From Oscillospiraceae bacterium (GTDB taxonomy: Bacteria > Bacillota > Clostridia > Oscillospirales > Acutalibacteraceae), in assembly GCA_902796075.1 (NCBI GenBank), contig CADBNN010000096.1, positions 1 to 39,619 of the forward strand: a DNA stretch of 39,619 nucleotides. Reading direction: 5' to 3'. Position numbers and translations under genes: made by a program. How positions within the stretch are numbered: the first letter of the stretch is position 1; every line of letters starts with the position of its first letter. The notes beneath the pieces were generated by a model. The model did no database searches. It was not told the DNA's origin and worked only from the letters and a program-made list of their open reading frames with translations. Positions 1-7,311 of the stretch are shown in pieces.

Positions 1-27
1 CTTCATTTCGCTGTCGAATAGTTTCAT
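1..27 (-). CDS. Start of a leftward gene, probably BlaI/MecI-type transcriptional repressor (partial, runs off the window)
   Basis: Only nine codons are visible, reading MKLFDSEMK from an ATG at 27. A ribosome-binding site (GGGAG, plus-strand positions 35-39) lies 7 nt upstream, and a good promoter with two dyads sits just beyond it. From memory, BlaI/MecI-family repressors of Clostridia often begin MKLFDSELK followed by a winged-helix domain, and they bind paired dyads in their own promoter, which fits the upstream DNA. The start of the gene is well supported. The family is an inference from nine residues plus the operator pattern and could be wrong; another small winged-helix regulator is the main alternative. 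Confidence 0.45.
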
Positions 28-39
28 TTTCTTTCTCCC

Positions 40-73
40 AGACTATTACTATAGTCTATACTATCACAATAGT
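40..73. promoter_or_regulatory. Two operator-like dyads overlapping the promoter
   Basis: AGACTATTACTATAGTCT (40-57) is a perfect inverted repeat with 7-bp arms and a 4-nt centre. ACTATCACAATAGT (60-73) has 5-bp arms and also a 4-nt centre. Both share the core ACTAT-N4-ATAGT. The first covers the expected start of transcription, the second covers the -10 box and part of the spacer, so a bound repressor would block the promoter. Autoregulation by the edge gene is the simplest reading (inference). Confidence 0.6.
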
Positions 74-86
74 TTGAATTTGTCAA
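58..86 (-). promoter_or_regulatory. Sigma-A promoter for the leftward edge gene
   Basis: On the minus strand TTGACA (81-86) is followed, after exactly 17 bp, by TAGTAT (58-63). Transcription would start near position 51 and the leader would carry the GGGAG ribosome-binding site of the gene starting at 27. Confidence 0.75.
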
Positions 87-162
87 TTGGTTTTGTACTT
101 TTTCTTGTTTGTTTTTTTATGTATATCAGAATGTTGTCAAATAATAGGCGAACACTATAAAT

Positions 163-194
163 TTCAGGCGGCGGAAAAAATCCCGCCGCCTGAA
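163..194. other. GC-rich hairpin, 12-bp perfect stem
   Basis: Arms 163-174 and 183-194 (TTCAGGCGGCGG and its exact complement) enclose an 8-nt loop. On the minus strand the loop carries a run of T, but no T-tract follows the stem on either strand, so it is not a canonical terminator. It may still help end or stabilise the mannosidase operon transcript, which arrives from the right. Confidence 0.55.
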
Positions 195-239
195 GATCAA
201 CTGTGTATTATATATCATATATTTTATGATTTACACCGC

Positions 240-305
240 GAGGGACACCTGCTCTGTGGCAAGTGTCCCTCCTGTGGCTTTTGTTTGCCGCAGGAGGTTT
301 TTGTT
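240..305 (+). terminator. Overlapping hairpins; the second resembles a rightward intrinsic terminator
   Basis: Hairpin A pairs GAGGGACAC (240-248) with GTGTCCCTC (263-271). Hairpin B pairs CCTCCTGTGGC (268-278) with GCCGCAGGAGG (287-297), one G-U wobble on the plus strand, and is followed by TTTTTGTT. A and B share bases 268-271, so they cannot both form completely. The T-run makes B terminator-like only in the plus direction, where it would stop transcripts from entering the mannosidase gene antisense. No protein gene on the plus strand here is convincing. Confidence 0.4.
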
Positions 306-312
306 GATATCC

Positions 313-2916
313 TCAGAACTTGATTTTATATGAAACGATTTTTTTGGCGGGCACCGTTATATTCACCGGCTCCCCGCTAAGCGGCTTCGGATGCTGTTCG
401 GCCAAATTGACAGCTGCCACAGCCTGCTTACCGGCGGGAAAAGCAAGCGTAAGCGTTGTTGGCTCTTCGCCGGCGTTATAAAAACGCAGCACGGCGTCAT
501 TGTCCGCTTCCGCTTTTTTCAGCGCCGCAAAAGACATATAATCGCCCGTTGCCTTAATAACGGTTTTGCAAGCGGGCTGTGCGCCGCCGTGGCGGCCGGT
601 TTGCACCGCGTGTAAACTATCGCCGTTAAACGTAAACGCCTGGTGATAGGCCTGGGCTTTGGTAGCCGCCGTAAAAGGAATAATGGAATACGCCATGGTG
701 TGGTCGCCTTTGCATTGCGCGTCCGGCGTGGGGAAATAGCCCCAATCGCCGATTTCCGCAATGCACCGCAGCAGGGTGAGCGCCATGGTATTTTGGCCGT
801 CCCGCAGAATTTCGTATTCATTCAGTCCTCGGGTGGCGATAAGCAAACCGTGGCCGTCAGCGGCGTCTTCCAAGCCGAAAAAGGCTTGCATGCGCTGGCA
901 ATAGCAAGGATTTTTCCAGGTGTGATAGGGCTGAATTTCCCGCTTGATCACGTCAAACTGGCCTTCCGCCAAGGCGTAATCCGTGTGAATGCGAGGCATA
1001 AACAGCGCCCGCACCCGGTGGTTTTCCGCCTGGTTATGGAAGGAGCAGGTCACGTCGACGCGCGGCACGCCGGCCGTTAAGGTAACGCGAGTGGTAAAAA
1101 CGTGAGGCAAAAGATCGCCGGTGCGGCGCTTTTCACAAATGCCGGCGGGGATCTGCAAAACGGTGCGAATGCCGTAAGTCACCGCGTAATCGGTTTGTTC
1201 TTCCAGCCACACCTCAGCCTGTCCGTCCCGGGTGGTAATGGGCGCATCGTCCAGCGCCGGGCGGAAGTTGTAAGACTCCCCTGCGTCACCGCAGTCTTCC
1301 AGCACATTCAGATCTTCCATCACGGCGCCGCCATCCCGCAGGTCAGTTACTTTCAAACTGCCGTTGGGGGCAATCTCAAACCGCAAAAATTCATTTTGCG
1401 CGCCGTTAGGCAAAACCTGCAGATCTGTTTTAACAGGCTGCGCCGCTTTTTCCACCACGCGGAAGGTGCGATAGCCAACGCCTTCCATCGTTACCAGCAG
1501 GCGCACTTCAAACCGGTCCACATACCGGGACTGGCGAAAGCGGTCTTTTGGCAGCGTATACGTGAACGTGCGGCCCAAATGTTTTACGCCGCACGGAACG
1601 GGTGTGCCTTGCTCGTCCACGATCGAAAGAGAATCAACACCGCTGTTTTCGGGAAAATCCACATAACAGCACACAGTATCGGTGGTTTTGAAAGGGCTGG
1701 TGTGGAAAACCACAATGTTGTGATCCGCTAAAGTCAACGTATCCAGTCCGTCAGCCGTATGGGTCATGGCTTCAGAAGAAACATATTGCGCCACTTGCAG
1801 TGAATGAGAAAACCGGTTGGTCATATCTCGGGCCACGTCGTCGCAGCTGCAGGTGCAAATAGAATCATGCGGGTGATTCTGCATGAGTTTTTTCCACGCA
1901 TAAAACAACTGATCCTGGCGGTATTCATCGCCCGAAAGCATAGCGATCACACTCAGCGGTTCGGCGATTTTTTCCAGCGCGTTTTGCCCTTTATGATTTA
2001 GTTGTTTAATGGGCACATGAGTGGAGGCCGTATCGATCAGCGGCACGGCGCCTTCGGTACGTTGTCCGTTTATCTCCCCTTCCAGCACGGGAAACTTGTC
2101 CCGATAAGGCGTAATGGCTTTTAAGTAATCCTTAAAATTGGAATGAATCACTTGCACCCGGTCGCCATACAGATCATTCGCCAAACGGATAGCCTCGTAC
2201 ACGTTGCGCTGAACGGGCTGATGGTCACAGCCGTTGAGCCCCAGTAAATGCGGCGTGTTGGCCGAAGGCTCCAAATCCTTCAATATCTTGTCAATGCGGG
2301 GCTTCAGCGCCTCGGGCGTGGTGGGCAGCTCCATGGAATTGTGATACCAGGCAACAAACATCACACCGATCACTTCCGACCCGTCGGGCGAACGCCAGAT
2401 CAGTTCCGAAGGGTTGGTGTTAGACGATTTGCTTACCGTGTTATTCTCCAAAATAGCGCCGATGCCGCGGCCGAAAGCGGCGTAATCCACGTCAAATCCC
2501 TTTAAAATCTGGGGCGCTTGGGCCACGTTGCCGAACGCATCGGGAAAATACCCGCAGGCCACCGGTTCGGCGCCCAGTTCCCGGCACAGTTTAATACCGT
2601 ACAGCATGTTGCGCACGTTGGCTTCGCCGCTGGTCAAATATTCATCCTGCAGCACATACCAGGGCCCGATCTGGATCCGGTCGTCCCGGATGAGTTTCAG
2701 CAGACGGTCACGCATGTGGGGGCGAATTTCCAAATAGTCTTCTATCACAACATACTGGCCGTCCATATGGTAATATTTATATTCGGGGTGCTGTTCCATG
2801 GTTTCAATCAGCGCGTCAAACAATTCAACAAGCCGCATGCGGTGCTGTTCAAAACTCATATACCATTCCCGGTCCCAATGAGAGTGGGACACAATATGCA
2901 GGGTCTTCTTTTCCAT
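313..2916 (-). CDS. Alpha-mannosidase, glycoside hydrolase family 38
   Basis: This is a cytoplasmic retaining exo-alpha-mannosidase of 867 residues, with no signal peptide. The GH38 zinc and catalytic residues are visible: HSHWDREW at 11-18 (ligands H13 and D15), nucleophile D126 in GYFPDAFGN, and the later ligand at HPHDS (H350). The stretch DEYLTS near 91 and the AAFGRGI segment resemble, from memory, the streptococcal alpha-1,3-mannosidase SpGH38 more than the mannosylglycerate hydrolase MngB, but substrate cannot be fixed by eye. I chose the ATG at 2916 because AAGGAG lies 9 nt upstream; an in-frame ATG at 2946 would overlap rplI. It is the last gene of the rnj-gdpP-rplI run, 13 nt after rplI, an unusual partner for a ribosomal protein. 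No sugar transporter is nearby, so its substrate must be imported by genes elsewhere. Confidence 0.92.
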   Translation of the reverse strand: MEKKTLHIVSHSHWDREWYMSFEQHRMRLVELFDALIETMEQHPEYKYYHMDGQYVVIEDYLEIRPHMRDRLLKLIRDDRIQIGPWYVLQDEYLTSGEANVRNMLYGIKLCRELGAEPVACGYFPDAFGNVAQAPQILKGFDVDYAAFGRGIGAILENNTVSKSSNTNPSELIWRSPDGSEVIGVMFVAWYHNSMELPTTPEALKPRIDKILKDLEPSANTPHLLGLNGCDHQPVQRNVYEAIRLANDLYGDRVQVIHSNFKDYLKAITPYRDKFPVLEGEINGQRTEGAVPLIDTASTHVPIKQLNHKGQNALEKIAEPLSVIAMLSGDEYRQDQLFYAWKKLMQNHPHDSICTCSCDDVARDMTNRFSHSLQVAQYVSSEAMTHTADGLDTLTLADHNIVVFHTSPFKTTDTVCCYVDFPENSGVDSLSIVDEQGTPVPCGVKHLGRTFTYTLPKDRFRQSRYVDRFEVRLLVTMEGVGYRTFRVVEKAAQPVKTDLQVLPNGAQNEFLRFEIAPNGSLKVTDLRDGGAVMEDLNVLEDCGDAGESYNFRPALDDAPITTRDGQAEVWLEEQTDYAVTYGIRTVLQIPAGICEKRRTGDLLPHVFTTRVTLTAGVPRVDVTCSFHNQAENHRVRALFMPRIHTDYALAEGQFDVIKREIQPYHTWKNPCYCQRMQAFFGLEDAADGHGLLIATRGLNEYEILRDGQNTMALTLLRCIAEIGDWGYFPTPDAQCKGDHTMAYSIIPFTAATKAQAYHQAFTFNGDSLHAVQTGRHGGAQPACKTVIKATGDYMSFAALKKAEADNDAVLRFYNAGEEPTTLTLAFPAGKQAVAAVNLAEQHPKPLSGEPVNITVPAKKIVSYKIKF

Positions 2917-2929
2917 GGCAGTAAACTCC

Positions 2930-3373
2930 TTATTCGCCGACTTCAACCGTTACCTGCGCCGCAACACCAGGGTGGATCTTGATTTCCGCCGTGTAAACAC
3001 CGTAATTTTTAATATCGCCGTTCAGCACGATTTTGCGTTTATCGATAACACAGCCGGTTTGGGCTTCGATCGCGGAAGCAATCTCCGCCGAAGTGACCGA
3101 ACCGAACAGTCGACCGGCCGAACCGGCTTTGGCGGAAATATGTACCTTTTTGCCGTTGAGTTTTTCCTTGGCAGCCAAGGCGTCGTCCAGCGCTTTTTGC
3201 TTTTTAAAAGCGTTGGATGCCTCCCGATTTTTCAGTTCGTTCATCGCCTGGGCGTTGGCCTCGGTCGCCAAGCCGCGCGGCAGCAAAAAGTTGCGGCCAT
3301 AGCCGTCGGATACCTCATGCAGTTCGCCGGCTTTGCCAATGCTTTTCACATCCTGTGTTAAAATCACTTTCAT
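2930..3373 (-). CDS. rplI: Large-subunit ribosomal protein bL9
   Basis: The 147-residue protein is full length for bL9. It begins with the typical N-terminal rRNA-binding domain ([16 protein letters not shown], then [13 protein letters not shown] at about 24-36), followed by the long connecting helix (about 41-75) and the C-terminal domain with RLFGSVT near 88-94. bL9 binds 23S rRNA near the L1 stalk and helps keep reading frame. The ATG at 3373 overlaps the gdpP stop codon by 4 nt (ATGA), which suggests translational coupling, and GGAAGAG precedes it. gdpP-rplI is a conserved Firmicutes gene pair. Confidence 0.97.
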   Translation of the reverse strand: MKVILTQDVKSIGKAGELHEVSDGYGRNFLLPRGLATEANAQAMNELKNREASNAFKKQKALDDALAAKEKLNGKKVHISAKAGSAGRLFGSVTSAEIASAIEAQTGCVIDKRKIVLNGDIKNYGVYTAEIKIHPGVAAQVTVEVGE

Positions 3374-5355
3374 TCTATCTCTTCCTTTCCGTTGATAGTA
3401 TTTAAAACTTCAAGCAGTCGGGCTTTGGCTTGTTCCACCGAGCAAGCCGACAGTTGCGCTGCCGCCATGGTGTGGTGGCCGCCGCCCCCCAGCGCTTCCA
3501 TAATCAGTTGAACGTTTACCGCGCCCAAAGAACGGGCGGAAATGTTTACGCCGTCCCCTGCGGGGAACAGCACAAACGCGGCGTCGGTGTTTTCAATATT
3601 CAACAATTCATCCGCCGCCTGCGAAGCCGCTACCCGCAAAACGGAAACACCTTTCTGCGGCGCCGCGATGGCGCAGCGGTTGTGGAAGGTTGCGGCCGAA
3701 ACCAACATAGCCCGTTGCCGATATACTTCGATGGAATCAGAAAACAGTTTTTTCACTGCCACAGGGTCGGCGCCACGACCACGCAAATAGGCCGAAGCTT
3801 CAAAGGTGCGCACGCCGGTGCGCAGCACATAATTACGCGTGTCCAGCATAATGCCAGCCAACAGCGCGTCAGCTTCGTGGGGGCCGATAACCGAATTATC
3901 GATATATTGAATGAGTTCAGCCACCATTTCGCAGGTGGAAGAAGCGTATGGCTCATGATAAAACATTACGCTGTTATCGATGTAATCGATGTTTTTGCGA
4001 TGGTGATCGATCACCACCGTGGTCAGACACTCGTCACACAGCCGGCCGGATTCAGAAAAATCACGCCGGTGGGTGTCACACAATATCAACAGACTTTTAC
4101 GAGTAAGCAATTCCTGCGCCCGGTCAGGAGAAATAATGATTTCTTCCCCCGCTTCTCTTTTGATTTTTTCAATCAAACTTTGAGCCAAATGGCTGGCTTC
4201 GTCCAGCACGATATAACTTTCTTTTTCCATGCTTACACAGCACCGCCACAATCCGTAGCAAGCGCCCAAACTATCTATATCGCCATACTTGTGTCCCATT
4301 AAAAACACCCGGTCGCTGCCGCCGATGAGTTCTCGCAAAGCGGAAGCCACCACCCGTGTTTTCACCTTGCCGCGCCGTTCCACGCCCGAAGAAGAAACGC
4401 CGCCGAAAAATTCATAGGTGTCCCCCGCCGATTTGATCGCCACCTGGTCACCGCCACGACCCTGGCACATCTCCAACGCCTGCAGCGCCAAAGCTTCACA
4501 CTCTTTCAAAGTTGGCGCGCCCCGGCCGATGCCGATGGAAAGCGTAGCGTGCACAGCGCCGTCAAACTGCAGGGCGCGCACTTTATCCAAAATGGCAAAT
4601 TTACCGGCTTTTAATCGGTTAAGCGAGCGTTCGTCCAGCACCGATATGTAACGGTTGCTTTTCAATTTTTTGGTAATACCATCAATTTCGGCGGAAAACT
4701 GTTCGATCTGCTGATCGATGCCGCCCTTAAACACTGCCTGGGCGCTTTCAGCCATATCGGCAGTGATCTCGTCGTAAGAATCGATAGACAGGATCGCTAC
4801 CACACCGCGGGTCTGGTCATATTCCAGCGCGGTGGTTTTTAAATCGGTAACGTCGGCGTAATACAACACGGTAAACGTTCGGTTGTTGTCAACGTAATCC
4901 GAAGCATATACCGTATAATACCGGTCAACGACCTCCACTTCCGCTTTTCCGGACAGTCGCAGCGCCGAACGGGCGCTTTGCGAAAGCAATTCATCCGGCA
5001 TACGGCCAACCAGATCATCCCCTTTAAGCACATTGGTGCGAAACCGTGCATTATACCAAACCACCTGTTCGTCCTGCAGCACGATCACGGGCAAATCAAA
5101 GTGGTTGAACAGGTCTGAATTGGGGATGGTAAGCTTGCGGATGACGGATCGGTAAAAGGCCGATACCGCGTTGCCCGCCCGCCGCATAAGGATAAAAGAA
5201 AATACGCACAGCAAAACCGTAACGCCGGCAAACACGTAAAATAAAACGATCTGCCCGCGCAGCAGCAGTAAAATACAACCCGCCACCATGGCGACGATAA
5301 AAGCGGAAACCACCGTTATCAAAACGTTCGGATCGGTCGTGCGGCTACGTTTCAT
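3370..5355 (-). CDS. gdpP: Cyclic-di-AMP phosphodiesterase GdpP (DHH family, membrane-bound)
   Basis: The 661-residue protein hydrolyses c-di-AMP, the second messenger that tunes potassium/osmolyte balance and cell-wall stress. Two membrane helices lie at about 11-33 and 37-57, a PAS-like domain at about 83-170, a degenerate GGDEF-like domain at about 184-310, then the DHH catalytic domain with GHKYGDIDS (354-362), CDTH (D427), the DHH triad D450-H451-H452 and D505. The DHHA1 signature GGGGHH is at 623-628. No intact GGDEF motif is present, as is normal in this family. The start at 5355 is preceded by GGAGG lying inside the end of the RNase J gene, and only one base separates the RNase J stop from this ATG. 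Its stop overlaps rplI, so RNase J, GdpP and L9 are probably translated from one message. Confidence 0.95.
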   Translation of the reverse strand: MKRSRTTDPNVLITVVSAFIVAMVAGCILLLLRGQIVLFYVFAGVTVLLCVFSFILMRRAGNAVSAFYRSVIRKLTIPNSDLFNHFDLPVIVLQDEQVVWYNARFRTNVLKGDDLVGRMPDELLSQSARSALRLSGKAEVEVVDRYYTVYASDYVDNNRTFTVLYYADVTDLKTTALEYDQTRGVVAILSIDSYDEITADMAESAQAVFKGGIDQQIEQFSAEIDGITKKLKSNRYISVLDERSLNRLKAGKFAILDKVRALQFDGAVHATLSIGIGRGAPTLKECEALALQALEMCQGRGGDQVAIKSAGDTYEFFGGVSSSGVERRGKVKTRVVASALRELIGGSDRVFLMGHKYGDIDSLGACYGLWRCCVSMEKESYIVLDEASHLAQSLIEKIKREAGEEIIISPDRAQELLTRKSLLILCDTHRRDFSESGRLCDECLTTVVIDHHRKNIDYIDNSVMFYHEPYASSTCEMVAELIQYIDNSVIGPHEADALLAGIMLDTRNYVLRTGVRTFEASAYLRGRGADPVAVKKLFSDSIEVYRQRAMLVSAATFHNRCAIAAPQKGVSVLRVAASQAADELLNIENTDAAFVLFPAGDGVNISARSLGAVNVQLIMEALGGGGHHTMAAAQLSACSVEQAKARLLEVLNTINGKEEIE

Positions 5356-5356
5356 T

Positions 5357-7174
5357 TCAAACCTCCATGATGACAGGTAAGATCATGGGACTTCTGCGGG
5401 TTATCTGATATAAATAGCGGGAAAGCGCGTCCCGGATCTTTACCCGAACGGCCGTCAGATCCCGGGTGCGGCGCAGATCCACGCCGGAAAGCACCTGATC
5501 CACGATCTTGCGGGCGTCTTCCAGCAGCGCTTCGCTTTCTTTCACATAAATAAAGCCGCGTGAAATCAGTTCCGGCCCGGCCAAAACTTGACCGGATACG
5601 CTGTCAACAGCCACCGAAACCACAATGATCCCGTCTTCCGAAAGGTGTTTGCGATCCCGCAGAACAATGCTGCCTACGTCGCCCACGCCAAGGCCGTCCA
5701 CCAGCACAAAGCCGGCGGGCACCTGGCCGTTCACACGCATGCGTTTTTCGGTGAGTTCCACCACCTGGCCGATAGAGGCGATCATAATATCTTCTTTGCG
5801 CATGCCTAATTCGCCGGCCAGTTCGGCGTTTTTACGCAGGTGCATCTGTTCGCCGTGCACCGGCATAAAAAAGCGGGGCTTCACCAGGCTGATCATCAGT
5901 TTTAACTCTTCCTGGCAAGCGTGGCCGGACACGTGCACATCATACATACGCTCATACACGACCCGGGCGCCCAGCTTCATCAGTTCGTTCACCACGGCAA
6001 TCACCATTTTTTCATTGCCGGGAATGGGGTTTGCCGAAATAATGATCAAATCGTTCGGACCCACACTGATCTTGCGATGGTCGCCATAGGCCATGCGATG
6101 TAAAGCGGACATGGGTTCTCCCTGGGAACCGGTGGTAATGATCACAAGTTGTTCGTCTTTATACTGGCCGATCATATCGACGGGGATCAACACCCCGGCG
6201 GGGATTTTTAAATAGCCGAGTTCGGTGGCAATGGCCACCACGTTTTCCATACTGCGGCCGGAAACGCACACTTTACGCTTGCATTTCACCGCCTCGTCAA
6301 TAATTTGCTGCACCCGGTGGATATTGCTGGAGAACGTGGCCACTACAATGCGCTTTTTGGCGGCATTTTTGAAAAACTGCGAAAACGACGCGCCCACAAT
6401 GCGTTCGCTCATGGCAAAACCGGGCCGGGTGGCGTTGGTCGAATCCATCAGCAAAGCCAGTACGCCCTGCTTGCCCAGTTCGGCAAAACGGGCCAGATCG
6501 ATCACGTCTCCGTCAATAGGCGAAGCGTCGATTTTAAAGTCGCCGGTTTGCACGATCATACCCACGGGCGTCTTGACTGCTACCGCAACCGAATCGGGAA
6601 TTGAGTGATTCACGTGGATAAATTCCACCGAAAAACAGCCCAACTTCACCTTGTCGCCGGGGTGCACTTCTTTCATTTTTACCGCGTGGCCCAGGTCATG
6701 CTCTTTGAGTTTGGCGTTTACCAAACCCAAGGTAAGTTTGGTGCCGTACACAGGTACGTTCAGGTTTTTGAGCAAATAAGGCAAACCGCCGATGTGGTCT
6801 TCGTGTCCGTGGGTGAGCACAATGCCGCGAATGCGATCCCTGTTCTGCAAAACGTAAGAAAAGTCGGGTATCACAATGTCTACGCCCGGCATTTCCGCAT
6901 CGGGAAACGTCATGCCGCAGTCCACAATAAAAATATCGTTGCCGTATTCATACAGCGTCATATTTTTGCCGATTTCATCCAATCCGCCTAAAGGGATGAG
7001 TTTAAGCGGTGCATTTTTGATGTTGCGAGCGGCGTTGGCGGCCGTTTTGCGTGTGCCTTTGGCGCCGCCCGTGCTGCGGCGCCGTTCCACTTTGGCTTCG
7101 GTAAATTTGGCGCGGCTGCGGCCCGCCGTTTTTGTGCGGGAAGTGCCGCGTGCGTTATTATTTATAATTGCCAT
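5357..7174 (-). CDS. rnj: Ribonuclease J
   Basis: RNase J is a metallo-beta-lactamase/beta-CASP nuclease with 5'-3' exonuclease and endonuclease activity in mRNA decay and rRNA processing. The 605-residue protein shows HGHEDHIGG at 122-130 (metal ligands H122, H124, D126, H127), QTGDFKID, the beta-CASP segment with ATFSSN and SGRSMEN, and the HVSGHA and PVHGEQ motifs before the C-terminal domain. The first 50 or so residues are a basic, Arg/Lys/Ala-rich extension not present in the 555-residue Bacillus RNase J1; similar tails occur in other Clostridia and may bind RNA (inference). I chose ATG 7174 because GGAGG lies 11 nt upstream; the reading frame stays open to 7261 but without a comparable site. 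It is the first gene of the rnj-gdpP-rplI-mannosidase run. Confidence 0.95.
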   Translation of the reverse strand: MAIINNNARGTSRTKTAGRSRAKFTEAKVERRRSTGGAKGTRKTAANAARNIKNAPLKLIPLGGLDEIGKNMTLYEYGNDIFIVDCGMTFPDAEMPGVDIVIPDFSYVLQNRDRIRGIVLTHGHEDHIGGLPYLLKNLNVPVYGTKLTLGLVNAKLKEHDLGHAVKMKEVHPGDKVKLGCFSVEFIHVNHSIPDSVAVAVKTPVGMIVQTGDFKIDASPIDGDVIDLARFAELGKQGVLALLMDSTNATRPGFAMSERIVGASFSQFFKNAAKKRIVVATFSSNIHRVQQIIDEAVKCKRKVCVSGRSMENVVAIATELGYLKIPAGVLIPVDMIGQYKDEQLVIITTGSQGEPMSALHRMAYGDHRKISVGPNDLIIISANPIPGNEKMVIAVVNELMKLGARVVYERMYDVHVSGHACQEELKLMISLVKPRFFMPVHGEQMHLRKNAELAGELGMRKEDIMIASIGQVVELTEKRMRVNGQVPAGFVLVDGLGVGDVGSIVLRDRKHLSEDGIIVVSVAVDSVSGQVLAGPELISRGFIYVKESEALLEDARKIVDQVLSGVDLRRTRDLTAVRVKIRDALSRYLYQITRRSPMILPVIMEV

Positions 7175-7282
7175 TAACGTATATTCCTCCAAACAGATTT
7201 GGTAAAAAACCAGGCAGCGGAAAAAGCAATGCCTATCCTGATAATGGTGCTTGCCGGGCAATAGTACACCAATACATGGTAT

Positions 7283-7311
7283 ATTTTACACCAAACTTCC
7301 TCAGCTGTCAA
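7283..7311 (-). promoter_or_regulatory. Sigma-A promoter for the rnj-gdpP-rplI-mannosidase operon
   Basis: On the minus strand TTGACA (7306-7311) and TAAAAT (7283-7288) are separated by 17 bp. The -35 box sits in the last codons of the upstream nucleotidyltransferase gene. The leader of about 100 nt before the RNase J start holds no strong structure that I can see. Confidence 0.75.

Noticed and set aside
87..323. A 78-codon open frame on the plus strand at the left edge
   Set aside because: It has no ribosome-binding site, runs through three hairpins and the end of the mannosidase gene, and has a composition unlike the neighbouring genes.
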